DNA from: a virus
Strand: one strand, 5' to 3'
DNA length: 39,424 bases
IMG/VR virus record: IMGVR_UViG_3300009163_000078
Coordinates: 1 to 39,424 of that record
Part shown: positions 7,848 through 15,593 of the stretch, one piece after another
Numbering within the stretch: position 1 is the stretch's first letter
Layout of the letters: every line of letters starts with the position of its first letter
Position numbers and translations under genes: made by a program
The notes under the pieces: model-generated
The model's database searches: none
Seen by the model: only the letters and a program-made list of their open reading frames with translations
Told to the model about the DNA's origin: nothing

Positions 7848-9797
7848 GTGGCAACTAGGGATATAACTGAAGGTAGAGGCTCGTCAACTGCCAGCATTGG
7901 TCGTTCTATTGCTATTGACTTAGGTATTGTTTCATCTACTTCTACTTGGCAAAATACTAACGAGTCATATGATGTAGCAGTAGGTGGTTTGCCATTCTTT
8001 TATGCTATTAGTGATGCTCGTCCGTACATCCGTCAGACTGCACCATTTAGTAAAGACCAGTCAGATATTGGAGCAGAACCAGGTGAGCAATCACTCACTG
8101 GTTGGTGGTTAAGAAGCCAGTCTTCTTTCCATAATGGTACTGGCATTAAGTTTTATGACCCATCTGCAGGTGAATCAGTTAGCCACCGTTTTACTGACTC
8201 AAGCAATGTAGATGTATGGACTAAAGGACAGGTAACTTTACTTAAAGAGACAGCCAATATGTCTGGTGTTACTAGTGGTATTTATAAACTTATCTCTGGA
8301 GTATCTGGTAGTACTAACGTAGTTGTTGGATATATTCCTGGCTCTACAACAATGAAATCTTTTCAAGCAGATGGCACAGTAGTAACTACATATGCTCCTA
8401 CTAATCTAGGTAACATACTAGATGGTGCAGTAATAACAGATGGCACACGCTTGTTTGCTGCTGATAATGACCACGTTTACGTGGGTCCACTTAACGCTGC
8501 TTCAACTGGCTGGACTGAATACTATGTAACTGGCACACGCGCCACTCTTGCTTGGGTTAAGCAACGTCTTGTTGGTGCTGTTACTAACTCTGTTTATGAA
8601 TTAACTGGTGCTACTGGTAGTGCACTTGCACTACCTACACCGTTATACACACATCCTAATACTTCTTGGATATGGTCATCTATATCTGAAGGTGGCTCTG
8701 CTATCTATGCTGCGGGTTATGCTGGCGGTAACTCCGCCATCTACAAGTTTGTTCTATCTTCTGGTGGTTCTATGCCTACCCTGACATCAGGGATTGTAGC
8801 AGCACAACTGCCAGTTGGGGAGATAGTCTATAAGATTGAGTCGTACCTTGGATACCTAATGATTGGTACTAATAAAGGTATGCGTGTGGCTACAATTTCA
8901 GATACAACTGGTGACCTATCCTATGGTCCATTGATATTTGAGGATACTAATGGTGTTCGTGACTTTGCTTTCCGCGATAGATTTGTTTGGGCTGCAGGTA
9001 CAATTGATGGCTATGCTGGTTTATATCGTGTTGACCTAGGTGCAGAGATTGAATCTCTACGTTTTGCTTATGCTAAAGATGCTTACTTAAGCAGTGCTAC
9101 TGGATATGCTACTAGCGTAGATTTTGTAGGCAATACAGACCAGATAGCATTTACTACATCAGGCAGTAATGGCATAGCCATTCAATCAGCCACAGTCTTA
9201 TCAGCAACTGGCTCTATAACTACAGGTAAGATTAGATTTTCTACCCTAGAACCTAAAAACTATAAGCGTCTGATTGCACGTGGCGCATTTACATCTGGCA
9301 ATTTTACACTGTCATCTCTTGCTACAGGTGCAACTGGTTCTGATACACAGTATGACCACATTACTTATAACTCAGGTGTAGATGCAGTAGAAGTAACTAC
9401 AACTCAGCCTGAAGTAGCACAAGAATTTCTTGCATATAAGTTTACACTTGACCGTGATACTACAGATACTACTACTGGTCCAACTTTTAAGGGCTATCAG
9501 GCTAAAGCAACTATTGCTACTCCACGCCAACGTATGATTAAGTTTCCTGTCTATTGTTTTGATGTAGAAACTGACAGGTTTAATACTGTAATTGGTTACA
9601 GTGGTAGAGCATATGCTCGTATGCAATTGTTAGAAGAGATTGAAAAGTCAGGTGATGTTCTCACTTGGCAAGACCTGACAACAGGAGAATCACAACAGGC
9701 AGTAATACAAGAAGTTACATTCACCCGTATGACACCACCCGATAAGCGCTTTGATGGCTTTGGTGGCGTTATAGACATAACTATCAGAACGGTATAA
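7848..9797 (+). CDS. Large tail protein, probably tail hub or nozzle
   Basis: A 649-residue protein starting with GTG behind an AAGGAG ribosome-binding site. The N-terminal part (YDVAVGGLPFFYAISDARPY, RQTAPFSKDQSDIGAEPGEQ) resembles conserved tail proteins of actinophages. The middle (~100-400) has repeated short strands with recurring segments such as GAVITDGTRLFAADNDHVYV and ESYLGYLMIGTNKGMRV, consistent with a beta-propeller. The C-terminal ~100 residues (VYCFDVETDRFNTVIGYSGR, LLEEIEKSGDVLTWQDLTTG, VIDITIRTV) look like a carbohydrate- or ring-forming tail domain. Given the lack of a tape measure gene, a podoviral tail hub is the best guess. Confidence 0.55.
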   Translation: MATRDITEGRGSSTASIGRSIAIDLGIVSSTSTWQNTNESYDVAVGGLPFFYAISDARPYIRQTAPFSKDQSDIGAEPGEQSLTGWWLRSQSSFHNGTGIKFYDPSAGESVSHRFTDSSNVDVWTKGQVTLLKETANMSGVTSGIYKLISGVSGSTNVVVGYIPGSTTMKSFQADGTVVTTYAPTNLGNILDGAVITDGTRLFAADNDHVYVGPLNAASTGWTEYYVTGTRATLAWVKQRLVGAVTNSVYELTGATGSALALPTPLYTHPNTSWIWSSISEGGSAIYAAGYAGGNSAIYKFVLSSGGSMPTLTSGIVAAQLPVGEIVYKIESYLGYLMIGTNKGMRVATISDTTGDLSYGPLIFEDTNGVRDFAFRDRFVWAAGTIDGYAGLYRVDLGAEIESLRFAYAKDAYLSSATGYATSVDFVGNTDQIAFTTSGSNGIAIQSATVLSATGSITTGKIRFSTLEPKNYKRLIARGAFTSGNFTLSSLATGATGSDTQYDHITYNSGVDAVEVTTTQPEVAQEFLAYKFTLDRDTTDTTTGPTFKGYQAKATIATPRQRMIKFPVYCFDVETDRFNTVIGYSGRAYARMQLLEEIEKSGDVLTWQDLTTGESQQAVIQEVTFTRMTPPDKRFDGFGGVIDITIRTV

Positions 9798-9801
9798 CAC
9801 T

Positions 9802-9999
9802 ATGACACCACAAGATTGGGTTGCATTTGCCCTGTCAATTACATCTCTTGTAGGTGCGTTTGCACTTATGATTCGCTGGATGGTTAAACACTATTTAACG
9901 GAACTTAAACCCAATGGTGGGAGCAGTGTTTCAGATAGGTTGAACCGTGTTGAAAATCGCGTGGATGATATTTATAAAATGTTATGTGAGAAAAACTAA
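9802..9999 (+). CDS. Single-span membrane protein with coiled coil, holin/lysis candidate
   Basis: A 65-residue protein. Residues ~6-28 (WVAFALSITSLVGAFALMIR) form one membrane helix; the rest is a charged segment with a heptad-like helix (VSDRLNRVENRVDDIYKML). This layout is common in small membrane proteins of the lysis region of actinophages. It starts the lysis cassette and overlaps the next mini-gene (TAATG). It might be a holin, antiholin or membrane anchor; the sequence does not decide. No strong ribosome-binding site is visible. Confidence 0.65.
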   Translation: MTPQDWVAFALSITSLVGAFALMIRWMVKHYLTELKPNGGSSVSDRLNRVENRVDDIYKMLCEKN

Positions 10000-10082
10000 T
10001 GGGATTTATATTACCTGAGCCAGCATGGGGCATGCCAGTACCAGATATTGATATATCTGAATGGATTGATGAGGATGACTAA
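9999..10082 (+). CDS. 27-residue acidic mini-protein
   Basis: A very short frame, MGFILPEPAWGMPVPDIDIS followed by EWIDEDD, whose ATG overlaps the stop of the previous gene. Coupled start, tight packing and a non-random amphipathic/acidic sequence favour a real peptide. It is followed by 21 bases holding the ribosome-binding site (GAAAGG) of the next gene. No function can be assigned. Confidence 0.45.
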   Translation: MGFILPEPAWGMPVPDIDISEWIDEDD

Positions 10083-10103
10083 CAACTAACCCGAAAGGTA
10101 CAA

Positions 10104-11453
10104 GTGAAACTTCCCCGTTTACTTGCAGTATGGTTCCTTATATTAGGAACTTTTTTTTTCTTTATGCCATCTGCTGCTGCAACACCACCAGAGTTAATGG
10201 TTAGAGGTGTAACAATTCTTTGTGCTAATCCTGCTGGTGAAACGCATACTGCAACCACTGGTTGGGATGCTGACAACTCTTACTTCAATGGCAAGGGTGA
10301 CATAGCAAGATTGTTTTGTGAAGGTGGATTTGGTGGTCAATGGACCACTTACCTAAGTGATAACTACACAGGCATAGGACGATACTACAATGGTATTGCG
10401 CCTACTCCTGCTCCTAGTCCCAGTCCCGCCCCCACTCTTCAGGATACTGTGACCGCTTCTGCGTTACCTTCTCCTTCCGAGTCTGCCACCGCCACTGCAT
10501 CCCCGTCTCCTTCAGTAGAAACAGTGACAGCACCAAGCCCGTCACCATCCCCAGAATTAAGCCCACAACCCAGCCCGACCCCAACGCCATTACCAAGTCC
10601 ATCTGATACTCCTACTTCTGTAGTTGAAACTTCAACTACTATTATAGATACAGTTACAGTTGTAATTATACCTGTTGTTCCACAACCTACACCAGAACCA
10701 ACGCCTATTCCTGCTCCTGTTCCTGTAGTACAACCTGAACCTATGCCTACACCTGTGGCTCAGCCTGCCCCAGAGCCTGCTCCAGAGCCTCCTGTGGTGG
10801 CTCCTATAGTTATTCCTGAACCTGAACCAGCGCCTGTTCCTGTAGAAGAACCACCTGCTCCATTGCCAGAACCTGTCGCTGAACCCGCACCAATTCCTGT
10901 AGAAGAAGTTGCGCCTGAGCCTCAACCTCTGCCTCCCCTAGAGGAACAGCCTGCACCAGAGCCTGAGCCTGAGCCAGAACCAATTCCAGAGAATGCGCCA
11001 GAACCCGTAATTGATATTGCACCTGAACCTCCTATTGTTGCAGCACCAGATGCTACTGATGCTGAGAAAGAAATAGTAGCACAGGCAATTATTGAGCAGG
11101 CTCATGGTGAGCCTGTGACAGCACAAGCAATTGCAGATGCTGGTCTTACCTATGCTGACCTACCTCCTGAGACACCAGTTGAGGTACGTAAGGATGAAAA
11201 CGGCAATGAGGTTGTAATTACAGCCGAAGTTGCTGCTGCATTGGTAGTACTTGAAAGTCCTGCAGCCCTTGTTGCAGCCATTTTTACTGACCCAGCGCAA
11301 GCGTTGCTTGCTATTGCCAGTATTGGTGCTGACATGTCAGATGAAGAGCGAGTTGAGTCAGAGAAAATTATTATTGCATCAGTTATTGCTGGACAGGCTG
11401 CAGTTAACGCAGCAGGTATGGCAGGAGCAGCAGCCTATAGGAGAAAACCATGA
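10104..11453 (+). CDS. Exported proline-rich (PEPA repeat) lysis-region protein
   Basis: A 449-residue protein starting with GTG behind GAAAGG. The N-terminus (KLPRLLAVWFLILGTFFFF then MPSAAAT) is a good signal peptide with an Ala-x-Ala site near residue 27. Residues ~28-95 form a small domain with two cysteines (TILCANP and ARLFCEGG). Residues ~95-325 are an extended Pro/Glu/Ala/Ser-rich region built from PAPSPSP, PEPTPIPAPV and PEPEPEPEP units. The last ~120 residues are Ala-rich helices (EKEIVAQAIIEQA, IIASVIAGQAAVNAAG). The proline stretch is long enough to span a Gram-positive wall. It overlaps the next gene by 4 bases (ATGA) and sits among lysis genes; a wall-spanning or lysis accessory role is inference. 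Confidence 0.75.
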   Translation: MKLPRLLAVWFLILGTFFFFMPSAAATPPELMVRGVTILCANPAGETHTATTGWDADNSYFNGKGDIARLFCEGGFGGQWTTYLSDNYTGIGRYYNGIAPTPAPSPSPAPTLQDTVTASALPSPSESATATASPSPSVETVTAPSPSPSPELSPQPSPTPTPLPSPSDTPTSVVETSTTIIDTVTVVIIPVVPQPTPEPTPIPAPVPVVQPEPMPTPVAQPAPEPAPEPPVVAPIVIPEPEPAPVPVEEPPAPLPEPVAEPAPIPVEEVAPEPQPLPPLEEQPAPEPEPEPEPIPENAPEPVIDIAPEPPIVAAPDATDAEKEIVAQAIIEQAHGEPVTAQAIADAGLTYADLPPETPVEVRKDENGNEVVITAEVAAALVVLESPAALVAAIFTDPAQALLAIASIGADMSDEERVESEKIIIASVIAGQAAVNAAGMAGAAAYRRKP

Positions 11454-11620
11454 AGAAGATAATCAAAGATATGGTTGAACAACTATGGACTTTACTAGGC
11501 ATGTTTATTGCTTGGGTAGTCCTTGATGGTTCAGCAAAAACGGTAGTTGGTTATGCAATTGCAGGCACACTTGTTGCTTGGGCTATTACTTATCCACTAC
11601 GTAATGGAGATAATGAATGA
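11450..11620 (+). CDS. Two-span membrane protein, holin candidate
   Basis: A 56-residue frame with ATGA overlaps at both ends (11450-11453 upstream and 11617-11620 downstream). A basic/amphipathic start (MKKIIKDMVEQL) leads into one membrane helix (LWTLLGMFIAWVVL), a short DGSAKT turn, and a second helix (VVGYAIAGTLVAWAITY), ending PLRNGDNE. Small size, two spans, a charged tail, and a position directly before the endolysin fit a class II holin. An AGGAGA ribosome-binding site lies inside the upstream gene. Confidence 0.7.
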   Translation: MKKIIKDMVEQLWTLLGMFIAWVVLDGSAKTVVGYAIAGTLVAWAITYPLRNGDNE

Positions 11621-12081
11621 CAGTTGAACATAGCCAAAATGGTTGGGTTGCATCTAAGGATAAAGAAGCAATTAATATTAAGCATTTTCCTGTTGCTGGT
11701 ACTAAAATTAAATTGCAATGCAATGAAATCTGTGGTCCAGTATTAGCAGCATTTGCTGCTGAGTTTCATACCACAGTAGAACCTCTTGAAGAGGGAACCT
11801 TTGATGACTGGTCGTATGCATACCGTCAAGTTCGTGGTAAGACAGAAGATTTATCTAACCACTCATCTGGTACTGCCATTGACCTTAATGCAGTTAAGCA
11901 TCCACTTGGTAAAGCGGATACCTTTACTGTTGAACAGCGCAAGACATTAGATATTCTTTGCAAGAAGTATGGGCTACGCGGTGGCTACACCTATAAAACT
12001 CGCAAAGATGATATGCATTTTGAAATAGTAGAGACACCTGAACAGGTAAAAGCACGTGTAATCAAGATGAAACTAAAGTAA
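11617..12081 (+). CDS. Endolysin, M15-type L,D- or D,D-peptidase
   Basis: A 154-residue zinc peptidase of the VanY/Peptidase_M15 kind that cleaves peptidoglycan stem peptides. The zinc ligands are visible: SNHSSGTAIDLN supplies His82 and Asp89, and DDMHFEI supplies His134 with the likely catalytic acid at Asp131 or Asp132. There is no separate wall-binding domain and no signal peptide, so export would need a holin, and membrane-protein genes flank it on both sides. The start ATG overlaps the stop of the two-span membrane protein. It is the probable main lysin. The exact bond cleaved cannot be told from the sequence. Confidence 0.85.
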   Translation: MTVEHSQNGWVASKDKEAINIKHFPVAGTKIKLQCNEICGPVLAAFAAEFHTTVEPLEEGTFDDWSYAYRQVRGKTEDLSNHSSGTAIDLNAVKHPLGKADTFTVEQRKTLDILCKKYGLRGGYTYKTRKDDMHFEIVETPEQVKARVIKMKLK

Positions 12082-12090
12082 AGGAACACT

Positions 12091-12282
12091 ATGAACAACG
12101 AAAAGATTAAACAGATTGCTCTAACATACTTACGTTCTGCAGCAGCAGTAGCAGCAGGTTTGTATATGACTGGCGTACATGACCCTAAGACATTGGCATC
12201 TGCTTTTGTTGCTGGTCTAGTAGGTCCAATTCTTAAGGCACTTGACCCATCAGCAAAAGAGTTTGGTATCACTAAGAAGTAA
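12091..12282 (+). CDS. Small membrane protein, holin-like
   Basis: A 63-residue protein with a short basic start, a hydrophobic Ala-rich helix (SAAAVAAGLYMTGV), a DPKTL turn, and a second hydrophobic stretch (ASAFVAGLVGPILKAL), then a charged tail. Proteins of this layout (helix, xDPKTL, VAGL.GP.L.AL) are frequent next to actinophage endolysins. An AAAGGA ribosome-binding site precedes the ATG. It is the last gene of the plus block and is followed by a strong terminator. It could be the holin or an antiholin partner of 11450-11620. Confidence 0.65.
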   Translation: MNNEKIKQIALTYLRSAAAVAAGLYMTGVHDPKTLASAFVAGLVGPILKALDPSAKEFGITKK

Positions 12283-12299
12283 TACCTATATAAATTAGA

Positions 12300-12344
12300 A
12301 GCCCCCGCTCTGGTATTTTAAACTACCAGGCGGGGGTCTTTTTT
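12300..12344 (+). terminator. Rho-independent terminator of the late operon
   Basis: The arm CCCCCGC..TGGTA pairs with TACCA.GCGGGGG around a short A/T loop (12302-12336), followed by TCTTTTTT. The T-run overlaps the stop codon of the converging WhiB gene at 12343. On the minus strand the hairpin is followed by only a weak T-rich stretch, so it acts mainly on plus transcripts. Confidence 0.9.
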
Positions 12345-12624
12345 ATTTGTACAGCCCCTCGAAGGCTAATCCTTTTGCTGTGATGCCAAGTTTTTGACGC
12401 ATTGTTTGCCTAGTTTTTTCTGTAGCACCACCCCAATACCCAGTTACATTGTTGTGCAATGCATAGTCAAGGCATTCTGCTTTTACTTCACATGAACCAC
12501 AGATGCGTTTAAGTATTGGTTCATTTTCATATTGTTTTTTACCATCTTCTACAAAGAAATCGTTAGTATCTATGCCTTTACAATTTGCTTGGTCTACCCA
12601 TATCAAATCGTTTGATAGTAACAT
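12343..12624 (-). CDS. WhiB-like iron-sulfur transcription factor
   Basis: A 93-residue WhiB-family protein. The four conserved cysteines that bind a [4Fe-4S] cluster are at 15, 42, 45 and 51 (NCKG; CGSCEVKAEC), and the G-[YVI]-W-G-G turn is at 62-66 (GYWGG), followed by a basic tail. WhiB proteins bind the host sigma-A C-terminal domain and alter promoter choice; phage versions in mycobacteriophages interfere with host WhiB regulators. It is the last gene of the minus operon, coupled by TAATG to the zinc-ribbon gene upstream. It is the strongest evidence for an actinobacterial host. Confidence 0.9.
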   Translation of the reverse strand: MLLSNDLIWVDQANCKGIDTNDFFVEDGKKQYENEPILKRICGSCEVKAECLDYALHNNVTGYWGGATEKTRQTMRQKLGITAKGLAFEGLYK

Positions 12625-12785
12625 TATCCTCCTGTTGAATAGAAACCCGTGCCATTAAATTTAACGGCTGGGGCTGTCCAGATTCTAACCATTGTTTCTC
12701 CGCATGTGTTACATGGGATTGGTGCCGAGTCCGATAGTTCCACCACGCTGCCACATGTTTCGCATTTAAAGTCATACTTAGGCAT
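12624..12785 (-). CDS. FmdB-type zinc-ribbon protein
   Basis: A 53-residue protein starting at ATG 12785, which overlaps the stop of the preceding gene (GAGTAATG). The frame is open further upstream but that part does not look like coding sequence. MPKYDFKCETCGSVVEL and PIPCNTCGETMVR give two CxxC knuckles of an FmdB-like zinc ribbon, and the end (VKFNGTGFYSTGG) is the usual FmdB tail. Such proteins are common in actinobacteria and their phages; the role is presumed regulatory but not established. Confidence 0.8.
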   Translation of the reverse strand: MPKYDFKCETCGSVVELSDSAPIPCNTCGETMVRIWTAPAVKFNGTGFYSTGG

Positions 12786-12982
12786 TACTCGCAATCTCTC
12801 CAGTCCATAGGTGTAGGTGCAGTTGTAATAGTTCCACACTCTTTGCATTTCTGAGCAAGGTCATACCATGTGACCTCTCTTGTTTCTATGTCCCACATTA
12901 CTGTTATCTCAAACATCATGCAACCACAGATGCATGCAAATGCAGGCTGCCCTCTAAGGTCATTCACTGGCATCGTACTCAT
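12785..12982 (-). CDS. Small zinc-ribbon-like protein
   Basis: A 65-residue protein with a CICGC motif near residue 17 and a CKECG knuckle near residue 46, spaced as in a single zinc ribbon, with beta strands between (MMFEITVMWDIETREVTWYD). The second methionine (residue 4) is an equally good start. It is coupled to the FmdB-like gene. I recognise no named family. Small cysteine-rich proteins recur in this operon. Confidence 0.65.
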   Translation of the reverse strand: MSTMPVNDLRGQPAFACICGCMMFEITVMWDIETREVTWYDLAQKCKECGTITTAPTPMDWRDCE

Positions 12983-13008
12983 GTATGCTCAACCAATCTA
13001 GATATGTC

Positions 13009-13656
13009 TCATACATTTTCTTCTACTGTTTCTTTAACTTCAGTAACATCAGGTTCATTGTATGTTCTCCAACCACCAAGATTTTTAATCAAGGAATTAA
13101 TTGCTCGTTGTACCTTCATACGTGCACCATCTGGTGTGCTATCCATATCTTTAGAAAGCAATACCCAGTCAGGTTGTTCTACACTAAAGCGTAAGCGTAA
13201 TACATTTTGTTTTGCTTTAGATAATTTGTTGTAGGCTGATAATATATCAGACCTTAATGATAACCAATTGTTACCATCTGAAATCTCACTTGTTTTGATT
13301 GTCCCACCTAAGTCTTTAATCTTTGTGGGTATTTCATAGGAATCTCCTATAATTGAAGGAAGAAAAACTTCTATAACTGAGGTGTCATAGTAGTATAAAT
13401 CAGACATATCGTATCCAATTTTCTTTGCCTTTTCTTTTTCACAGAACTTAAGCGCTGCATTACGCAGCGATTTAGCAATAAGTTTATCTTGGTCTTTTTG
13501 TTTTAACTCAGACCATTCTTTGTACTTGCGTGGGTGCGCTACAAACCATACCCACAACTCTTGCGCTATATCATTGCGCTCTACCATAGTATATTTACGT
13601 GCATATTCTGTGGCTAGAGTTTGTACCAAATTGTTATAATCCTCAATGTAATTCAT
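13009..13656 (-). CDS. RNA polymerase sigma factor-like protein
   Basis: A 215-residue protein. The N-terminal part resembles sigma-70 region 2 (YARKYTMVERNDIAQELWVW, then a helical ALKFCEKEKAKKIGYD). The C-terminal part resembles region 4, a helix-turn-helix (AYNKLSKAKQNVLRLRF, then STPDGARMKVQRAINSL). The linker is unusually long and acidic. Phage sigma factors of this type redirect host RNA polymerase to late or middle promoters. The start overlaps the phosphoesterase stop (TAATG). It may be a sigma factor or a sigma-like DNA-binding protein; I favour the former. Confidence 0.7.
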   Translation of the reverse strand: MNYIEDYNNLVQTLATEYARKYTMVERNDIAQELWVWFVAHPRKYKEWSELKQKDQDKLIAKSLRNAALKFCEKEKAKKIGYDMSDLYYYDTSVIEVFLPSIIGDSYEIPTKIKDLGGTIKTSEISDGNNWLSLRSDILSAYNKLSKAKQNVLRLRFSVEQPDWVLLSKDMDSTPDGARMKVQRAINSLIKNLGGWRTYNEPDVTEVKETVEENV

Positions 13657-14402
13657 TAGGGGATAATTACCTCGCCGTTAACAATTGGTACAGCAAATGG
13701 TGTTACGTTTGTGCCATCTTGTACAAGAATACCAATACCTGTCTGCCAATTGGCACTGCCTGATGTAAGGTAACTTGCCTGTTTAATATTCATCATATGC
13801 CCCACTTCTAAACCGTAGAGCGTATTTGTATTGCCATAGAAGCCAGTTGTTTCATGTTGCAAACCCACGCGGTGCGTGTGTCCACAGACTACTGACTTGC
13901 CTAATCGTTTGGCTAAATTTAAAGCGGTAGCCCCTGGTGCACGATTAAGTGCGCCTTCGTCACCGTGTGCCATGACCCAGCCAGGTAGCAACTCATGCAT
14001 CTTATGTAAGTAAGTAACACCTAACTTGTCATAGCCAAGTAACTGTTCAATCTCTAATGACTTAAGTGACATAAATGCAGGTGCATACTTGCGCATGTAA
14101 GTATCAATGCGGTCAGTATGATTACTGCGTTGAATATAGAATGGTTTCTTACCTAATGCTGCGCGATAGTTGCGCATAATTTGATGTGTTAAATCAATAC
14201 TTTCTTGTAGTGTTTCTGCATATTCACCAGCCATTCCTTTGTTCCAACGGCTAGGTTCGGGTGCATCTAGTTCATCACCCACACACCAGAGTTCATCTGG
14301 TTTATAATATTGAATAAAATCTAATGTTGCTTGGACTGCTGTGTTATTTTGATATGGTATTTGTAGGTCGCTGAGGACTACTACTCGTTTTTGTTTCGCC
14401 AT
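13656..14402 (-). CDS. Calcineurin-like metallophosphoesterase
   Basis: A 248-residue phosphoesterase. The metal-binding motifs appear in order: SDLQIPY (Asp12), VGDELDA (about 41-47), QRSNHTDR in place of the usual GNHE, MAHGDEG, and GHTHRVG near residue 177. Such enzymes in phages may cleave nucleic acids, nucleotides or phosphoproteins; the substrate is unknown. It sits in the replication/recombination operon, overlapping the upstream DUF1599-like gene by 59 bases, so one of the two starts may be further in. The core fold looks intact. Confidence 0.85.
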   Translation of the reverse strand: MAKQKRVVVLSDLQIPYQNNTAVQATLDFIQYYKPDELWCVGDELDAPEPSRWNKGMAGEYAETLQESIDLTHQIMRNYRAALGKKPFYIQRSNHTDRIDTYMRKYAPAFMSLKSLEIEQLLGYDKLGVTYLHKMHELLPGWVMAHGDEGALNRAPGATALNLAKRLGKSVVCGHTHRVGLQHETTGFYGNTNTLYGLEVGHMMNIKQASYLTSGSANWQTGIGILVQDGTNVTPFAVPIVNGEVIIP

Positions 14403-14688
14403 TTAAATTGGGTAAACCTTCCCACTGTCCGCGTTGGACTAGCAAGCCGATTATGGCATAGTTTGCAAGGTCAAGTAGAGTATCTTCTAATGATTCATAC
14501 TTGGGCGTGTCGCCCGTATCTAGCAGGTTGTTAAGTCTAGCCAACTTGTCATACATACGCACACGCAATCCATTCATTGCACCGCCAGGTGCACCTGCAA
14601 TATTGAGTGGACCATAATCTTTATGCTTATCATAAAGGGTCTGAAGTAGTTGATTTACAATGACTTTAGCATCATCAGGATTCTTCAT
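14344..14688 (-). CDS. DUF1599-like (nucleotide modification-associated) protein
   Basis: A 114-residue, mostly helical protein. The pattern KHKDYGPLNI near residue 22, then a Gly-rich turn, VRMYDKLARLNNLL and EDTLLDLANYAII, matches the DUF1599 family, which is linked to nucleotide modification operons and common in phages. The biochemical role is not known. The C-terminal ~20 residues overlap the phosphoesterase start. No base-modification enzyme is seen nearby, unless the methyltransferase at the left end counts. Confidence 0.75.
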   Translation of the reverse strand: MKNPDDAKVIVNQLLQTLYDKHKDYGPLNIAGAPGGAMNGLRVRMYDKLARLNNLLDTGDTPKYESLEDTLLDLANYAIIGLLVQRGQWEGLPNLNGETKTSSSPQRPTNTISK

Positions 14689-14995
14689 TAAGTATTTTTC
14701 CTATCTCTTTATCAAGGGATTTCATGGATTCAGAGATGGTCATTTCTTCCCATACCTTATCAGCCATGCCATCTTTAGATGCTATTAGGATTGCAGCCAT
14801 CATTATGATTAGACGCTGTGCTTCCTCTGGGTCTTCATCAATGGTGTAGTAGATGTCTTCTAGTACTTCATTGACATTCATAATCTTGTCTTCTGATACT
14901 GGGATAGCAATGGTAAAGCCACTATGTTCTAAGTGTGCCCAAAAACTTTCATCAAGGGGTAATGCATTTTCCGATTCGTTCGTCAATCCAATCAC
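14675..14995 (-). CDS. Hypothetical acidic helical protein
   Basis: A 106-residue acidic protein, probably starting with GTG at 14995 behind an AGAAAGG site, overlapping the primase 3' end by 44 bases; a TTG at 14986 is an alternative. Residues ~60-75 (AQRLIIMMAAILIASKDG) form a hydrophobic helix, but the protein as a whole seems soluble. No family recognised. Coupling to primase and the DUF1599-like gene places it in the replication module. Confidence 0.6.
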   Translation of the reverse strand: MIGLTNESENALPLDESFWAHLEHSGFTIAIPVSEDKIMNVNEVLEDIYYTIDEDPEEAQRLIIMMAAILIASKDGMADKVWEEMTISESMKSLDKEIGKILNEES

Positions 14996-15593
14996 TGCCT
15001 TTCTTAATCATCATGCTGTTTACATCTTCGCCTTCTGGCATACTCACAATGTTTACGTTACCTAACTCTCTACTTATCTTCTTGCCGAACTCTAGTCCTG
15101 CTGCATCTCCGTCTGCTAATACTATAACTGTATCGAAGTCATCTAGTATCTTAGCGTAGTGAGGTTTCCAATTGTTAGCACCTGGTATACCAATCGTAGG
15201 GTGTAAAGTTTTAACTGACATCATGATGCAATCAAATTCACCTTCGGTTACGCATATGTATTTGTCTGCAACAAAGCAAGCCTGTGTATTAAACATTGTA
15301 GTCTTAGCACCAACTAATCCCATATACTTAGGGTCTTCGTTGTTTATGCCACGGAATCTAATATCAACCACGCCCGATGGCGTGATGTAAGGTATGGCTA
15401 GTCTGCCTATGTAAGCCTCATGCCCTGGAAGTGGGTCTTCTACCACTCCCAAGTGAAATATTTTTGCCTCTTCTACCGAGAGTTGACGGCTTAATAGATA
15501 CTGTTCTGCTAGTTCTATCTTTGCTGCGTATCTCTGTGTTGCCTGTAATAAGAAATTCTTCTGCGAACTTGAGAGCCTCACGGTAATCACCAC
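14952..15593 (-). CDS. DnaG-like primase, TOPRIM (catalytic) part
   Basis: A 213-residue frame with the TOPRIM fold of DnaG primases: ICVTEGEFDC (Glu117) and VIVLADGDAAG (Asp161, Asp163) carry the metal-binding acidic residues. The part before TOPRIM (AEQYLLSRQLSVEEAKIFHLG, LAIPYITPSGVVDIRFRG) is the usual RNA polymerase N-terminal region. It lacks its own zinc finger, which lies in the overlapping frame 15418-15795. Separate translation would need the GTG at 15593, which has no well-spaced ribosome-binding site; a +1 frameshift from the upstream frame is the alternative. It makes RNA primers with the helicase. Confidence 0.85.
   Translation of the reverse strand: MVITVRLSSSQKNFLLQATQRYAAKIELAEQYLLSRQLSVEEAKIFHLGVVEDPLPGHEAYIGRLAIPYITPSGVVDIRFRGINNEDPKYMGLVGAKTTMFNTQACFVADKYICVTEGEFDCIMMSVKTLHPTIGIPGANNWKPHYAKILDDFDTVIVLADGDAAGLEFGKKISRELGNVNIVSMPEGEDVNSMMIKKGSDWIDERIGKCITP

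Noticed and set aside
10632-11126. Minus-strand Arg/Trp/Phe-rich frames opposite the proline repeats
   Set aside because: Product composition is what antisense proline and glutamate codons give; no ribosome-binding site.
15418-15593. Primase as a pseudogene broken by a frameshift
   Set aside because: Both halves keep all key residues and both frames stay open through a 176-base overlap, so loss of function is less likely than a two-frame design, though a sequencing error cannot be excluded.
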